This document shows, piece by piece, positions 17,684-29,000 of a stretch of DNA of 64,000 nt. Each line of letters begins with the position of its first letter. The stretch's first letter is position 1. The translations under genes and the position numbers were made by a program. Under the pieces are notes generated by a model that was not told the origin of the DNA, ran no database searches, and was given only the letters and a program-made list of their open reading frames with translations. Source of the stretch: Gammaproteobacteria bacterium (GTDB lineage Bacteria; Pseudomonadota; Gammaproteobacteria; UBA4575); contig WTFY01000009.1 in NCBI GenBank assembly GCA_011523795.1, forward strand, positions 1 to 64,000, written 5' to 3'.

Positions 17684-19642
17684 GCACCTGCCCTGCAGCA
17701 ACCTGGCCAGCGACGCGATGCTCGGGTGCTCGACGAGATCCGTAACCTCTATCCTCCCGGGAAACATCTCGTCCAGGGCCGTGTAGATCTCGACCAGGGC
17801 CAGTGAACTGGCACCGATCTCCAGCAGGTCGTCATGTGTTGAGAACTTCTTGCCCGGAAGGGCTTCGCGGCAGATCCTGAGAATCGCATCCAGGATTTCA
17901 TCGCCTGCGTCCTCCTGCATTGGCCCGCTGTCCCGATCAAGCCATTCGGACAATTGCCGCAGGACCTCGTCGAATTCCCCCTCCTGGTACGAGCTGGCCA
18001 GCCAGGTGCGCTGGATCTTCCCGCTCGTGGTCTTCGGGACCTTGTTGACCGGTATGACATGCTGCACCTCGATTCCGAAGTTCTCGTTCACGCAGGCCCT
18101 GACCCTTGCCCGGACAGGCAGGAATTCCTCCAGGCCACCCTTGTGCAGCACGAACACCAGCACTTCTTCCAGTCCCGTACTGCCGGATGAAACCCCCGCC
18201 ACCGCAGTCTTGCCAAGATCCAGATCCGGCAAGCCGGCCAGAACATCCTCTATGTCATGGGGATAGAAATTCTGGCCATGTACGAACAGGATTTCCTTGT
18301 ACCGCCCGGTGATGTACAGCCCTTGCCTGTAGGAAAACCCCAGGTCTCCCGTGTTCACCCAGCCCTCGTCCAGGAACACCGATCCATCGTCGCCGATCAC
18401 CCGCTCGGTAACGTTTGCCCCGCGAATGAGTACATGTCCGACCCGGCCGTCCGTCAGGGCCTGGCCCTCCAAATCGCCTATCCTGACCTCGCAATGCCTG
18501 ACCGGCATGCCCACGCACACCAGCGATACCTGCGAGCCCTCCCGGTCCGTACCCAGGACTGCATCGGCACCGACCGAAAGCGAATCTCGCCGGGCATGCA
18601 CCACCTGCAGGTCGGCTCCAACCGCCGGGAAGCTCACGGCCAGGCTCGCCTCGGCCAGTCCGTACGCCGGAAACATGCTGCATCTGGAAAGGCCGAACTT
18701 CGCAAGCACCTCCATGAACTCCCTGCAAAGCGCCGCCGAGATCGGTTCCGCACCGTTGAAAACCAACCGCACCCGTGACAGGTCCGTATCGGGCAGCCCC
18801 TTGCGCCGGAACGCTTTCAGGAAGTGCTGGTAACCAAAATTGGGAGAGCCCAGCACGGTCGCCCGGTTTTCACCTGCCGCGATCATCCAGTACAGGGGCC
18901 TGCGCACGAACAGGTCGGTACGCATGATGACATGACTGTAGTTGCATGCCACGGGATTCAGATGAAATCCGATCAGTCCCATGTCATGCGTCAGCGGCAT
19001 CCAGCTGAGGCTGAGGTCTTCAGGCGTGAAGGCCGCACCATCCCGGATCCCCTCGATGTTGGCGATCAGGTTCCGGTGCCTGAGAACGATCCCCTTGGGG
19101 TTGCCGGTGGACCCGGAAGAAAACTGGATAAAGGCAACGTCTTCGGGTTCGATATCTGCCGGCACGCCGTCGGGACCAGCGGATACCTGTTCGCTGAGCA
19201 GCACTTTGTCCCTTGAACCGAGAAAGGCCCTTGCAGCAGGGAGTGCTGCCGCACTCGACTGCAGACGTGCCAGATTTTTCCGGTCGGTGTACAGGCAGGC
19301 ATTGCCCAGCCTTTCTGCAACATTGAAGACTTTCTGCCGGTGCTGCTCGCTGATGCCGACTGCCAGGGGCACCGGTATGATACCTCCGAGCAGGCAGGCC
19401 CAGAACACATCCACGAACTGTTCATTACTGCTCAGGAAAAGGATCAGGTGGTCACCCTTTTGCATGCCACGGCCCTGCAACCCATGCAGCAGGACCAGGG
19501 CTCGCCGATACAACTGCTCGAAACTGATACGCTTCTCCTCACCCTGTCCTTCAATGAAACTGACAAAGCGCTCCTCGCTACGATGCTGCTCCAGTGCTTG
19601 TGTGAGGGTCTGTAAGCGTCTCGGTGTCATCCCGGTGTCCAT
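17672..19642 (-). CDS. Fatty-acyl-AMP ligase with C-terminal acyl carrier domain
   Basis: ANL-superfamily enzyme of about 656 residues that activates an acid as acyl-AMP and probably loads it on its own carrier domain. The AMP-binding motif is FSSGSTGNPKG, followed by SWMPLTHDMGLIG and the fatty-acyl-AMP-ligase-like FPAYGLAEASLAVSFP. The C-terminal subdomain has TGRYKEILFVHGQNFYPHDIE and the lysine motif TSGKIQR. A linker of about 30 residues leads to a carrier domain with EIGASSLALVEIY; the second serine, about residue 613, is the expected phosphopantetheine site. Start is uncertain: GTG 19663, ATG 19642 or ATG 19630. No polyketide or peptide synthetase gene is in the window, so the acceptor of the acyl chain is unknown. 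Confidence 0.85.
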   Translation of the reverse strand: MDTGMTPRRLQTLTQALEQHRSEERFVSFIEGQGEEKRISFEQLYRRALVLLHGLQGRGMQKGDHLILFLSSNEQFVDVFWACLLGGIIPVPLAVGISEQHRQKVFNVAERLGNACLYTDRKNLARLQSSAAALPAARAFLGSRDKVLLSEQVSAGPDGVPADIEPEDVAFIQFSSGSTGNPKGIVLRHRNLIANIEGIRDGAAFTPEDLSLSWMPLTHDMGLIGFHLNPVACNYSHVIMRTDLFVRRPLYWMIAAGENRATVLGSPNFGYQHFLKAFRRKGLPDTDLSRVRLVFNGAEPISAALCREFMEVLAKFGLSRCSMFPAYGLAEASLAVSFPAVGADLQVVHARRDSLSVGADAVLGTDREGSQVSLVCVGMPVRHCEVRIGDLEGQALTDGRVGHVLIRGANVTERVIGDDGSVFLDEGWVNTGDLGFSYRQGLYITGRYKEILFVHGQNFYPHDIEDVLAGLPDLDLGKTAVAGVSSGSTGLEEVLVFVLHKGGLEEFLPVRARVRACVNENFGIEVQHVIPVNKVPKTTSGKIQRTWLASSYQEGEFDEVLRQLSEWLDRDSGPMQEDAGDEILDAILRICREALPGKKFSTHDDLLEIGASSLALVEIYTALDEMFPGRIEVTDLVEHPSIASLARLLQGRCSVV

Positions 19643-19663
19643 TGCCTTGCGGTATCCATACAC

Positions 19664-20101
19664 CGTGATTATGAAGGATTGTGCACCGTTTGGAAAAAAA
19701 GGAATTGCGATAAAGGACCCGCCGGAACGCTCCAGCCCAGGCCGGAAGCCAGGCCCCCGCCTGGCGGCCGTTCAGCCTTTACTGCATCCCGAGAATGATG
19801 CTCAACGCGACCTAGACGGTCAGATAACGCTCAAAGATCGACATGGAACGGAATCCCGGCAGGCAAAGGACAGACAGGAAACAAGGACGATGCATTTGAA
19901 AAGCTGCGCCGCTATTTACGCAAGGTGGGCTGGAAATAAAGCATGTCGTCCGCATTCTCGTCAAGCAAGTCAGTAAAACCAACCCGTTGTTACAGCGGGT
20001 TACTGATTCTCGCAGATCTGCATGGTGCAGGTTCGAATTCATCAAAATGCGGTTCGGTCCATCCATGCAAAACATGTCCCCGATACGAACCCTGATGTCA
20101 A
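19664..20101. other. Gene-free stretch between acyl-AMP ligase and tRNA-Pro
   Basis: About 440 bp with no convincing coding frame. The promoter of the ligase gene should lie in its first part. At 20027-20042 there is a piece resembling a tRNA T-arm (GCAGGTTCGAATTC), but the stem does not close. The only structured element I see is the hairpin at 19981-20001, listed separately. Confidence 0.4.
19976..20001 (-). terminator. Possible terminator downstream of tRNA-Pro
   Basis: On the minus strand, AACCCG (complement of 19996-20001) and CGGGTT (complement of 19981-19986) form a perfect 6-bp stem with a nine-base loop, followed by GGTTTTACTG. The T-run is short. It lies about 100 bp after the tRNA-Pro 3' end. 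Confidence 0.3.
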
Positions 20102-20178
20102 TGGTCGGGGCAGAGGGATTTGAACCCCCGACCCTCTGCTCCCAAAGCAGATGCGCTACCAGACTGCGCTATGCCCCG
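20102..20178 (-). tRNA. tRNA-Pro(TGG)
   Basis: Minus-strand cloverleaf with acceptor CGGGGCA/TGCCCCG, T-arm GGGGGTTCAAATCCCTC and anticodon loop TTTGGGA (anticodon TGG). CCA is encoded at 20102-20104. It is the first, in transcription order, of the Pro-Arg-His-Leu tRNA series. Confidence 0.95.
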
Positions 20179-20253
20179 GTACCGGGTATGCACTTTATGC
20201 AAGTTGCGGAATTATAACCGACGGCGGATCATACGTCCCGGCACCAACCCGGG

Positions 20254-21657
20254 TCAACCTGTCCGGAAATCCGGTCCCTGGACAGCCGGGCCTGCACGTT
20301 GTTCAAGCATTGATACCAGCCGGTCAGACAGGCCTTCAAAACTTCCATTGCTGAGAACCAGGATGCTGTCACCCCCATGGGCCTCATGCATCAGAATGTC
20401 CAGGATCGCATCCACCGAAGTGCACACGTGGGCTGCAGGAATCATGCGCTCTGCGAGGTCACGAACCGACCACTCAAGACCGTCCGGTTCCAGCATCATC
20501 ACCCTGTCAGCTTCGCCAAATGCGTGGACGAGCGTATCCGCGTGGACCCCGAGTCGCATGGTATTGGACCGGGGCTCGAAGACGGCCACGATCCTGGCTT
20601 GCGGCTGCTGTGCCCTGAAGGCCGAGAGCGTTGCGGTAATCTCGGTGGGATGATGTGCAAAGTCATCGTAGACCCTGATTCCGCCAAACGTTCCCTTGTG
20701 CTCCAGCCTCCGCTTGACACCTGAAAAGGATTCCAGGGCGCGGCATGCGTCTTCCACGCCCACCCCGGCATGTACTGCCGCAGCCACGGCAGCGGTTGCG
20801 TTCGCGATGTTATGCCGCCCGAACACCCCTGGCGCACACGTGCCGCATGGCTGCCCTTGCCTTTGCAGGGAAAACCGCGATGCGCCCGGGTCCGCCGAGT
20901 CCGCAAACCAGGTCGCAGAGGCATCCATCGCTGAAAAGGACTCCACTCCGGTCCAGCATCCCATCTCCAGGACATCCCGGATATCGCGGTCATCATGATT
21001 GAAGATGATCCTCCCCCCACCCGGCACGATTCGCACCAGGTGATGGAACTGCCGCTTGATATCCCCGATTCCGTCAAAAATATCCGCATGGTCGAATTCC
21101 AGGTTGTTAAGGACCAGGGTGTGCGGGCAGTAATGGAGAAACTTCGAGCGTTTGTCAAAAAAAGCGGTATCGTATTCATCGGCCTCGATCACGAAGTGCC
21201 GTGACTTAGAAAACTTGGACGGATACCCGAAATTTTCAGGCACACCACCAATCAGGAAACCCGGCTCCAGCCCGGCAGATTCGAGTATCCAGGCCAGCAT
21301 GCTGGTCACAGTGGTCTTGCCGTGTGTGCCTGCCACGGCCAGCACCTGGCGGGTCCGCAGGACATGTTCGTGCAGCCAGGCGGGGCCGGACGTAAAAGGC
21401 AATCGCTGATCAAGCAGGTATTCGAGCGCCTCATTGCCGCGAGTCATGACATTGCCCACGATGACCTGATCGGGCACCGGCATCAGGTGTTCTGCTGAAT
21501 AGCCCTCCTTGATCTCGATGCCTGCCATGTCCAGTTGCGTGCTCATGGGCGGGTAGACATTGGTATCCGAACCTGAAACCTCGTACCCGAGCTGCCGGGC
21601 AATGATTGCCAGGCTGCCCATGAAGGTGCCGCAAATGCCCAGGATATGGATGTGCAT
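20254..21657 (-). CDS. mpl: UDP-MurNAc:tripeptide ligase (murein tripeptide recycling)
   Basis: Mur-ligase family enzyme that joins recycled L-Ala-gamma-D-Glu-meso-Dap to UDP-MurNAc with ATP, in peptidoglycan recycling. The N-terminal Rossmann motif is HILGICGTFMGSLA. The ATP motif AGTHGKTT is at 109-116. The central domain has VIEADEYDTAFFDKRSKF and the family stretch NLEFDHADIFD. The C-terminal ligase domain includes RRLEHKGTFGGIRVYDDFAHHPTEI. Start chosen at ATG 21657 (467 residues; E. coli Mpl has 457). The ATG overlaps the stop of the upstream membrane-protein gene as TGATG, which points to coupled translation. Confidence 0.95.
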   Translation of the reverse strand: MHIHILGICGTFMGSLAIIARQLGYEVSGSDTNVYPPMSTQLDMAGIEIKEGYSAEHLMPVPDQVIVGNVMTRGNEALEYLLDQRLPFTSGPAWLHEHVLRTRQVLAVAGTHGKTTVTSMLAWILESAGLEPGFLIGGVPENFGYPSKFSKSRHFVIEADEYDTAFFDKRSKFLHYCPHTLVLNNLEFDHADIFDGIGDIKRQFHHLVRIVPGGGRIIFNHDDRDIRDVLEMGCWTGVESFSAMDASATWFADSADPGASRFSLQRQGQPCGTCAPGVFGRHNIANATAAVAAAVHAGVGVEDACRALESFSGVKRRLEHKGTFGGIRVYDDFAHHPTEITATLSAFRAQQPQARIVAVFEPRSNTMRLGVHADTLVHAFGEADRVMMLEPDGLEWSVRDLAERMIPAAHVCTSVDAILDILMHEAHGGDSILVLSNGSFEGLSDRLVSMLEQRAGPAVQGPDFRTG

Positions 21658-22172
21658 CAACCCGGCATGTTCCCGGTAATGAACAGCTCGAGCACCACGA
21701 TCTGCAGCAGGGCATAGCCCACGCTGAGGGCGATGCCGTAACTCATCGCGGAGGACAGTGCCTTGCTGAATATAAATCCGTACACGATCACAACCCATAC
21801 GAAAAGGGCCAGTCCTGTCACACCGAAAAACAGTTCTGCCGTTCCCCCAAGCTCCATGTACCTGATCGAATAGCTGCTGGGAATGGATACGATATTGATC
21901 AGGGTTACGGTTCCCAGCATGGCACAGAAGGTCTGAAGGAATCGCTCCGGTTTTTTAAACAGCAGGATTCTTGCAAAAGCGAAAGACAGGAACAGGCCGG
22001 CTATACTGGATAACACGGCCGCCTTCGCAGTGTAGACCATCGAGCCAATCAGTATGGAGACTGCGAAACTGATGACAAGCAGCGTACCCAGCAGCATGTG
22101 CGAATGCGGCAACATCTCCGGACCCTCCCGCAGCAGGCAGATGTTGCAGATTGTCTTCACGCTTCCCGTCAT
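21657..22172 (-). CDS. Membrane protein of unknown function, coupled to mpl
   Basis: Protein of 171 residues that I do not recognise. Four to five hydrophobic stretches (about 27-45, 50-67, 82-97, 112-133 and 143-165) make it an integral membrane protein. A short N-terminal part before the first segment has two cysteines as CNIC. The stop overlaps the mpl start as TGATG, so the two are translated together; a role linked to wall recycling or transport is possible but only suggested by position. The ATG is at 22170-22172. The gap to the lpxA-like gene upstream is 46 bp. Confidence 0.6.
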   Translation of the reverse strand: MTGSVKTICNICLLREGPEMLPHSHMLLGTLLVISFAVSILIGSMVYTAKAAVLSSIAGLFLSFAFARILLFKKPERFLQTFCAMLGTVTLINIVSIPSSYSIRYMELGGTAELFFGVTGLALFVWVVIVYGFIFSKALSSAMSYGIALSVGYALLQIVVLELFITGNMPG

Positions 22173-22218
22173 GAGTCAGATACCACGAGAACAGCAGATG
22201 CCCGGATCAGGCATGGGC

Positions 22219-22974
22219 TCACAGAAACCCGTATATGCCACGCCTGGACGGTGCCAGCATCCAGTCACGAAGCAGTTCAACTTCCGGTGTGCCGTGCAGG
22301 TTTTCGGCAGGCTCACCTGCCTTGAGTTGCCGATAGGCCTGCTCCAGGCGAGCATAACGTTCACCCCTGATGCCTGCACGGCGCAGGCCAATAGAGTTCA
22401 GGCGGTAGTGCCGGACCGGCTCCCCGCCGAGCAGGCAGTACGGTATCACGTCCTTGCGTACCGGTGTGTAGCCCGCCACCATGGACAAGCTTCCAATGCG
22501 TATGTGCTGATGCGTGCCGACATGCCCGCCCAGATTGGCTCCATCGCCAATTTCGATATGCCCGCTCAGGCCCACATACGCTGTGAGCATCACGTCATCC
22601 CCAAGCTGGCAGTCGTGTGCCACGTGCGAATAGCACATCAGGTAACACCTGTGTCCGATACGGGTGGGAAGGTCCGGATTGGTTGACCGGTGTACGGTGC
22701 AGTTTTCACGGAAAATATTTTCATCACCGATCTCGATCCAGGTTTCACCTCCTGCAAAAGACGTGTCCTGAGGCAGTCCCCCGAGAACCACCTGTGCGTG
22801 CAGGCGGTTGCCGGGTCCCAGCCTGACAAACGGGTGAATCACGCAATGTGGACCGATTTGTGTACCCGGCCCGATGACTACCGAATCTTCCACTACGCTG
22901 TACGGGCCGATGGTCACGTCAGGGGCAATCTGGGCACCTGGTGAAATCACGGCAGTAGGATGTATGTTAGGCAA
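22219..22974 (-). CDS. LpxA-like UDP-GlcNAc O-acyltransferase
   Basis: Left-handed parallel beta-helix protein of 251 residues, built from hexapeptide repeats such as IGPYSV, IGPGTQ and IGDGAN (about 12-180), followed by a helical C-terminal part. LpxA landmarks are present: GGLPQDTSFAGGETWIEIGD, the HRSTNP region and H120 in SHVAHDCQLG, matching the catalytic base H125 of E. coli LpxA. LpxA transfers an R-3-hydroxyacyl chain from ACP to UDP-GlcNAc, the first step of lipid A synthesis. The usual neighbours lpxD, fabZ and lpxB are missing, and the sequence is divergent, so this may be a second, specialised copy. The best start is a TTG at 22974 without a good ribosome site. Confidence 0.75.
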   Translation of the reverse strand: MPNIHPTAVISPGAQIAPDVTIGPYSVVEDSVVIGPGTQIGPHCVIHPFVRLGPGNRLHAQVVLGGLPQDTSFAGGETWIEIGDENIFRENCTVHRSTNPDLPTRIGHRCYLMCYSHVAHDCQLGDDVMLTAYVGLSGHIEIGDGANLGGHVGTHQHIRIGSLSMVAGYTPVRKDVIPYCLLGGEPVRHYRLNSIGLRRAGIRGERYARLEQAYRQLKAGEPAENLHGTPEVELLRDWMLAPSRRGIYGFL

Positions 22975-23154
22975 GCCTGAAAACTGAATCTGTTGCTAAT
23001 CTGGTCTTGTAAACCCGAAAAACGGCACCCGGGCAACTGTGTATCGGACACCCGGCTGAATCCTGTACCATTTTAGCAGAATCCCGTCCTGCCGCCGCGT
23101 CTAAATTGCCTGGCAGGCAACGCCTGCGCGTCTGTCAAACGGGCAGAAGCTGGT

Positions 23155-25194
<2,040 letters not shown>

Positions 25195-25292
25195 CTACGG
25201 CATGCGAAAGCCGGGTCATTCAATGCTTGTAACCTTGCAGGGCCTGGAGCGGCGTCCGGAAAACATTTTCCTGCGGTATACAATGCCTGGGA

Positions 25293-26030
25293 TTACTGGG
25301 TGTGGTTGGGATGTTTCAAGATGAAAAGCTGCACGTCTTCCTTCAGACGCGTTATTGCCTGCGGGTTGAGGCGGTTACGTGATTCATCCAGCAAGTCCCC
25401 TCGCAGCCGCTCGGCCGTCTTTTTCGCAGCCTCCACCATGATGTTGAAAGCCTTCAGGCCTTTTTCCGGGCCAGGAAGACTCATCACGAAACTGATTCCA
25501 GGTGTTTCAAACTTGTCCATCCTGTCCAGGTCGAAGGTGCCCGGCTTGACGGCATTGACGATGCTGTACATGGCTCTCTTGCCACCGCGCCGCTTGACCT
25601 TTTTGTGAAATACGTTCATCTGGTCATACTCAAGCCCGAACTCCCTGGCAATACCGACAATGTCGGAACCGTTGAACGTGCGCGGGCGTTTTGCCATGAC
25701 ATGCAAGATCACCAGCTTGCTTACCGTGGGTTGTTTTTCGGCCTCCTGGCCTAGCAGGCTCGGCTGGTAGCCGGGACCTTCCTCTTCCTCGTGCACTTCC
25801 TCCACTTCCAGTTCGGGAACATCCTCCTCGTCTTCTGGCCCGGCTTCCAGGGGGTCCACGACAGGAACAGGTCCGGAATCCGGCGGTGTGGGCAGGGGGT
25901 CCGTATCAAAATCAAAGTTCTCGAATTTGCGCTTGCGCGACTTGCGGCTTTTGGACCATCCCCACAGGTATACGGCAACCAGCAACAGCAGCCCAGCCAC
26001 CAGTAAGGCCATTCGCAGTTCAGTTTCCAT
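25293..26030 (-). CDS. zipA: Cell division protein ZipA
   Basis: Inner-membrane protein that tethers FtsZ to the membrane at the division site. The N-terminal membrane anchor is MALLVAGLLLLVAVYLWGW (about 7-25), followed by a basic stretch, a variable acidic and proline-rich linker (about 40-100), and the globular FtsZ-binding domain (about 105-245). That domain begins near SKLVILHVMAKRPRTFNGSD and contains PGTFDLDRMDKFETPGISFV. Length 245 is shorter than E. coli ZipA (328) because the linker is short. It lies between smc and ligA, as in related genomes. Confidence 0.93.
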   Translation of the reverse strand: METELRMALLVAGLLLLVAVYLWGWSKSRKSRKRKFENFDFDTDPLPTPPDSGPVPVVDPLEAGPEDEEDVPELEVEEVHEEEEGPGYQPSLLGQEAEKQPTVSKLVILHVMAKRPRTFNGSDIVGIAREFGLEYDQMNVFHKKVKRRGGKRAMYSIVNAVKPGTFDLDRMDKFETPGISFVMSLPGPEKGLKAFNIMVEAAKKTAERLRGDLLDESRNRLNPQAITRLKEDVQLFILKHPNHTQ

Positions 26031-26069
26031 ATGTACTGTCAGGTAAAATTCTTGAACAGCTGGTGATGG

Positions 26070-29000
26070 TCACGAGGCAGCATGCATTTCAGCCGCCTCG
26101 TCAATATCTACCGATACGACTCTTGAAACTCCTGGCTCGTTCATGGTGATACCCAGCAACTGGCTTGCATACTCCATGGTACTCTTGTTGTGGGTAATGG
26201 AAATGAACTGTACCTGTTCGCTCATGTCTTTCAGCAATTCACAGTAGCGGGTGACATTCGCCTCGTCCAAGGGGGCATCCACCTCGTCCAGCAGGCAGAA
26301 CGGGGCAGGATTCAGTTCAAACAGGGAAAAGATCAAGGCCACGGCAGTCAGTGCCTTTTCACCACCTGACAAGAGGTGTATGGAAGTAAGACGTTTGCCG
26401 GGAGGACGTGCCATGACGGAAATTCCGGTGGTGAGCAAGTCATCCCCGGTCATTTCCAGGAATGCTTTCCCTCCACCGAAAAGACGCGGATACATATCCT
26501 GCAGGTGCTGGTTGACCCGATCAAAAATATCCTTGAAGCGGTCCTGGGTTTCCTTGTCGATCTTGCGGATCGCGCGCTCGAGTGTCTCCAGGGCCTTCTT
26601 CAGGTCATCCTGCTGCCTGTCGAGATACTCCTTGCGTTCGCTGTGCTCCTCGAATTCACTGATCGCTGCAAGATTGATGGGGCCTAAACGTGCAATCTTT
26701 TGGGCTATGGACTGAACTTTTTCTTCCCATTCCGGCACCTCGGCATCCGCTGGCAACGCCTGAACTATCGATTCTATGGATGTCTCGTGATCCTCCAGCT
26801 GCTCCTCGATGGTTTTGCTGCGGACATTTGCTTCCTGCCAGGCAAGCTGCGCATTTCCCAGTTCCTCCTTCAGGGTTTCCTGCCTGCCCTGAATGACCAT
26901 AAGGGTTTCCTGCCTGCCACGAATCGTCTCATCCGTTGCGTGGAGTACGTTACGTGCTTCTGCCAGGTTGTGATTCACCTCGGTACGCTGCTCAACATAT
27001 TCCTTAAGCTGTGACTCCATCCCCCCAAGCGGAGCATCACTCTCCTCTGTAGCGGCCATCAGGGAAGCCGTGCGTTCCTGCAACTGCACGGTCTGCTCCT
27101 GCATTCTTGCCAGCGCCTCGTGCGTCGCCTGCAGGGAACTTCTGCTGGACTGCAGTTCCAGCGCCAATTGATGGGCCGATTCTCGACTCGCAGCCTGCGT
27201 ACTGCGTGCGCTGTCCAGGCTGGATACGATGGCATCCCGCTGCAATCGCAAGCTGTCGCGTTCTCCTTCCAGTTCTCCGAGGGCGCTCTCGGCCTGTATT
27301 CTGGAAGCCTTCGACCTGTCAAGTTCTTCCTGTGCCCGGGATATCTGGTGATCTACCTCTTCTGAATAATCCTGCAGCTGTTGTGCATGCGTGCGCTCCT
27401 GTTGCAGTGATGCCAATTCCGCCCTGGCACCTGCATGGGCTTCCCTTGCAGCATCCAGCCTGGCCTGGGCGTCATCCCTTTTCCGCTCGTCCTCACCCAG
27501 CTTCTCCCTGCAGGCTTCTAGTTCGGATGTCAAATCGGTGACAAGGCCATCCTGGGATGAAATTTTTCCCTCCAGGAGTTCGATGTCCCGCTTGCGCTGC
27601 AGCACATTGCCCTGGTCCGCAGCCACCCGTGCTATGCGTATCCAGTTGCCTCCCATCCAGATTCCTTCCCTGGTGATTACGGACTGGCCCGGACCCAGCC
27701 GCTTGCGTCTGGCCAGCGCACCTTGCAGATCCTCGGCAATATGGATGTTTTCCAGAAACTCCGACAGGTCTACCGGCGCCTGAACCTTGGAAACCAGGGT
27801 ATCGCTTGCCATGGCTGAAGCAGCAGAACTGCCAGACTCCAGCATGAACAGGTGCCCGGTCTCAATCCGGCCGCATGAGGCAGCAACCTGCTCGATATCC
27901 TCCACGCAAACGGCCTGCAGGCATTCACTGAGCACGGTCTCTACTGCACGCTCCCAGCCCGGTTCGGTCCTGATCGTCTGCATCAGGCGCGGCGCATCGA
28001 CCAGGCCCTGGCTTTCGAGCCAGTGACTCACGGCCTGTTCCTCGCCGGACACGACTTTCTGCATGGCTAGCAGGGAGGCATGCCGAACCTGCAAATCCTG
28101 CAGATTCCCGCGGGCTTCCTGAACCTGGTCCACGAGCCTCTGGCTTGCAGTACGGCCCTCACTGATCCGCCCTGTCAGCCTGTCAAGCAGCGCAGACAAT
28201 TCCTGGCACGCCGCACCAGTCTCGCTGACACCTGCCTCCGCAGTGGTTTCATCAGGCTGCAGACGGCTTGCATGCTGCTCCAGGTCAGAGGCCAGCCGTG
28301 CTCTGCGTCCTGTGAGTTGTTCAAGCTGGGATTCCAGGTAACGGATACGTGAAGCTTCGATTTCCTGCGCCTGGCCGGGACCGGCCATTTTCGCCATCAG
28401 GGCTTCCCAAGCCCGCTGCCACGAAGCCATGTTTGACTCGGCTTCATCCAGGTCCTCCGAATGCGCCTCCAGCATTTCACGGGCAGCTTCCAGTTGCGGT
28501 TCTATTTCATCAATCCTGGCCTGCAGCCTGCCTACTTTGGCCTGGTCTTCCTTGAATGCACTCTCAACCCGTGCCTGTGACTCGTGAACCTGGCCAAGCT
28601 CCTCTCCATAACGATCACTCATCTCCCTGGCATGGCGAATGGCCTGCTCAACGCGGGAGATCTCGCCACCCAGCCTGTAATATTCTCCCTGTATGCTGGA
28701 AATTCTTTCTTCTTCCTCGCCTCGGCGCAGACGAAGCGCTGCCATCTCGGCCTCTATGGCACGAATCTCCGCCACCGCTTTTTCAATTTCCGTCTTTTTA
28801 TGCGCTACGGACTGCCTGAGGGTTTCAACCCGTTCCTGCTGGGCCTGCCAACGCAATGCCAGGAGTTCATTTCCGGCCTGGCGCTCGTTCTCCCTCAGCA
28901 TCTTGTAATGCTCGGCAGCCCTCGCCTGGCGTTTCAGGTGCCCAATCCGCTTGCTGATCTCTTCCATCACATCGTTGAGACGTTCCAGGTTTTCACAGGT

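Noticed and set aside
20021-20048. Possible extra tRNA fragment (GCAGGTTCGAATTC)
   Set aside because: The T-arm stem does not close and no acceptor or anticodon arm can be built around it.
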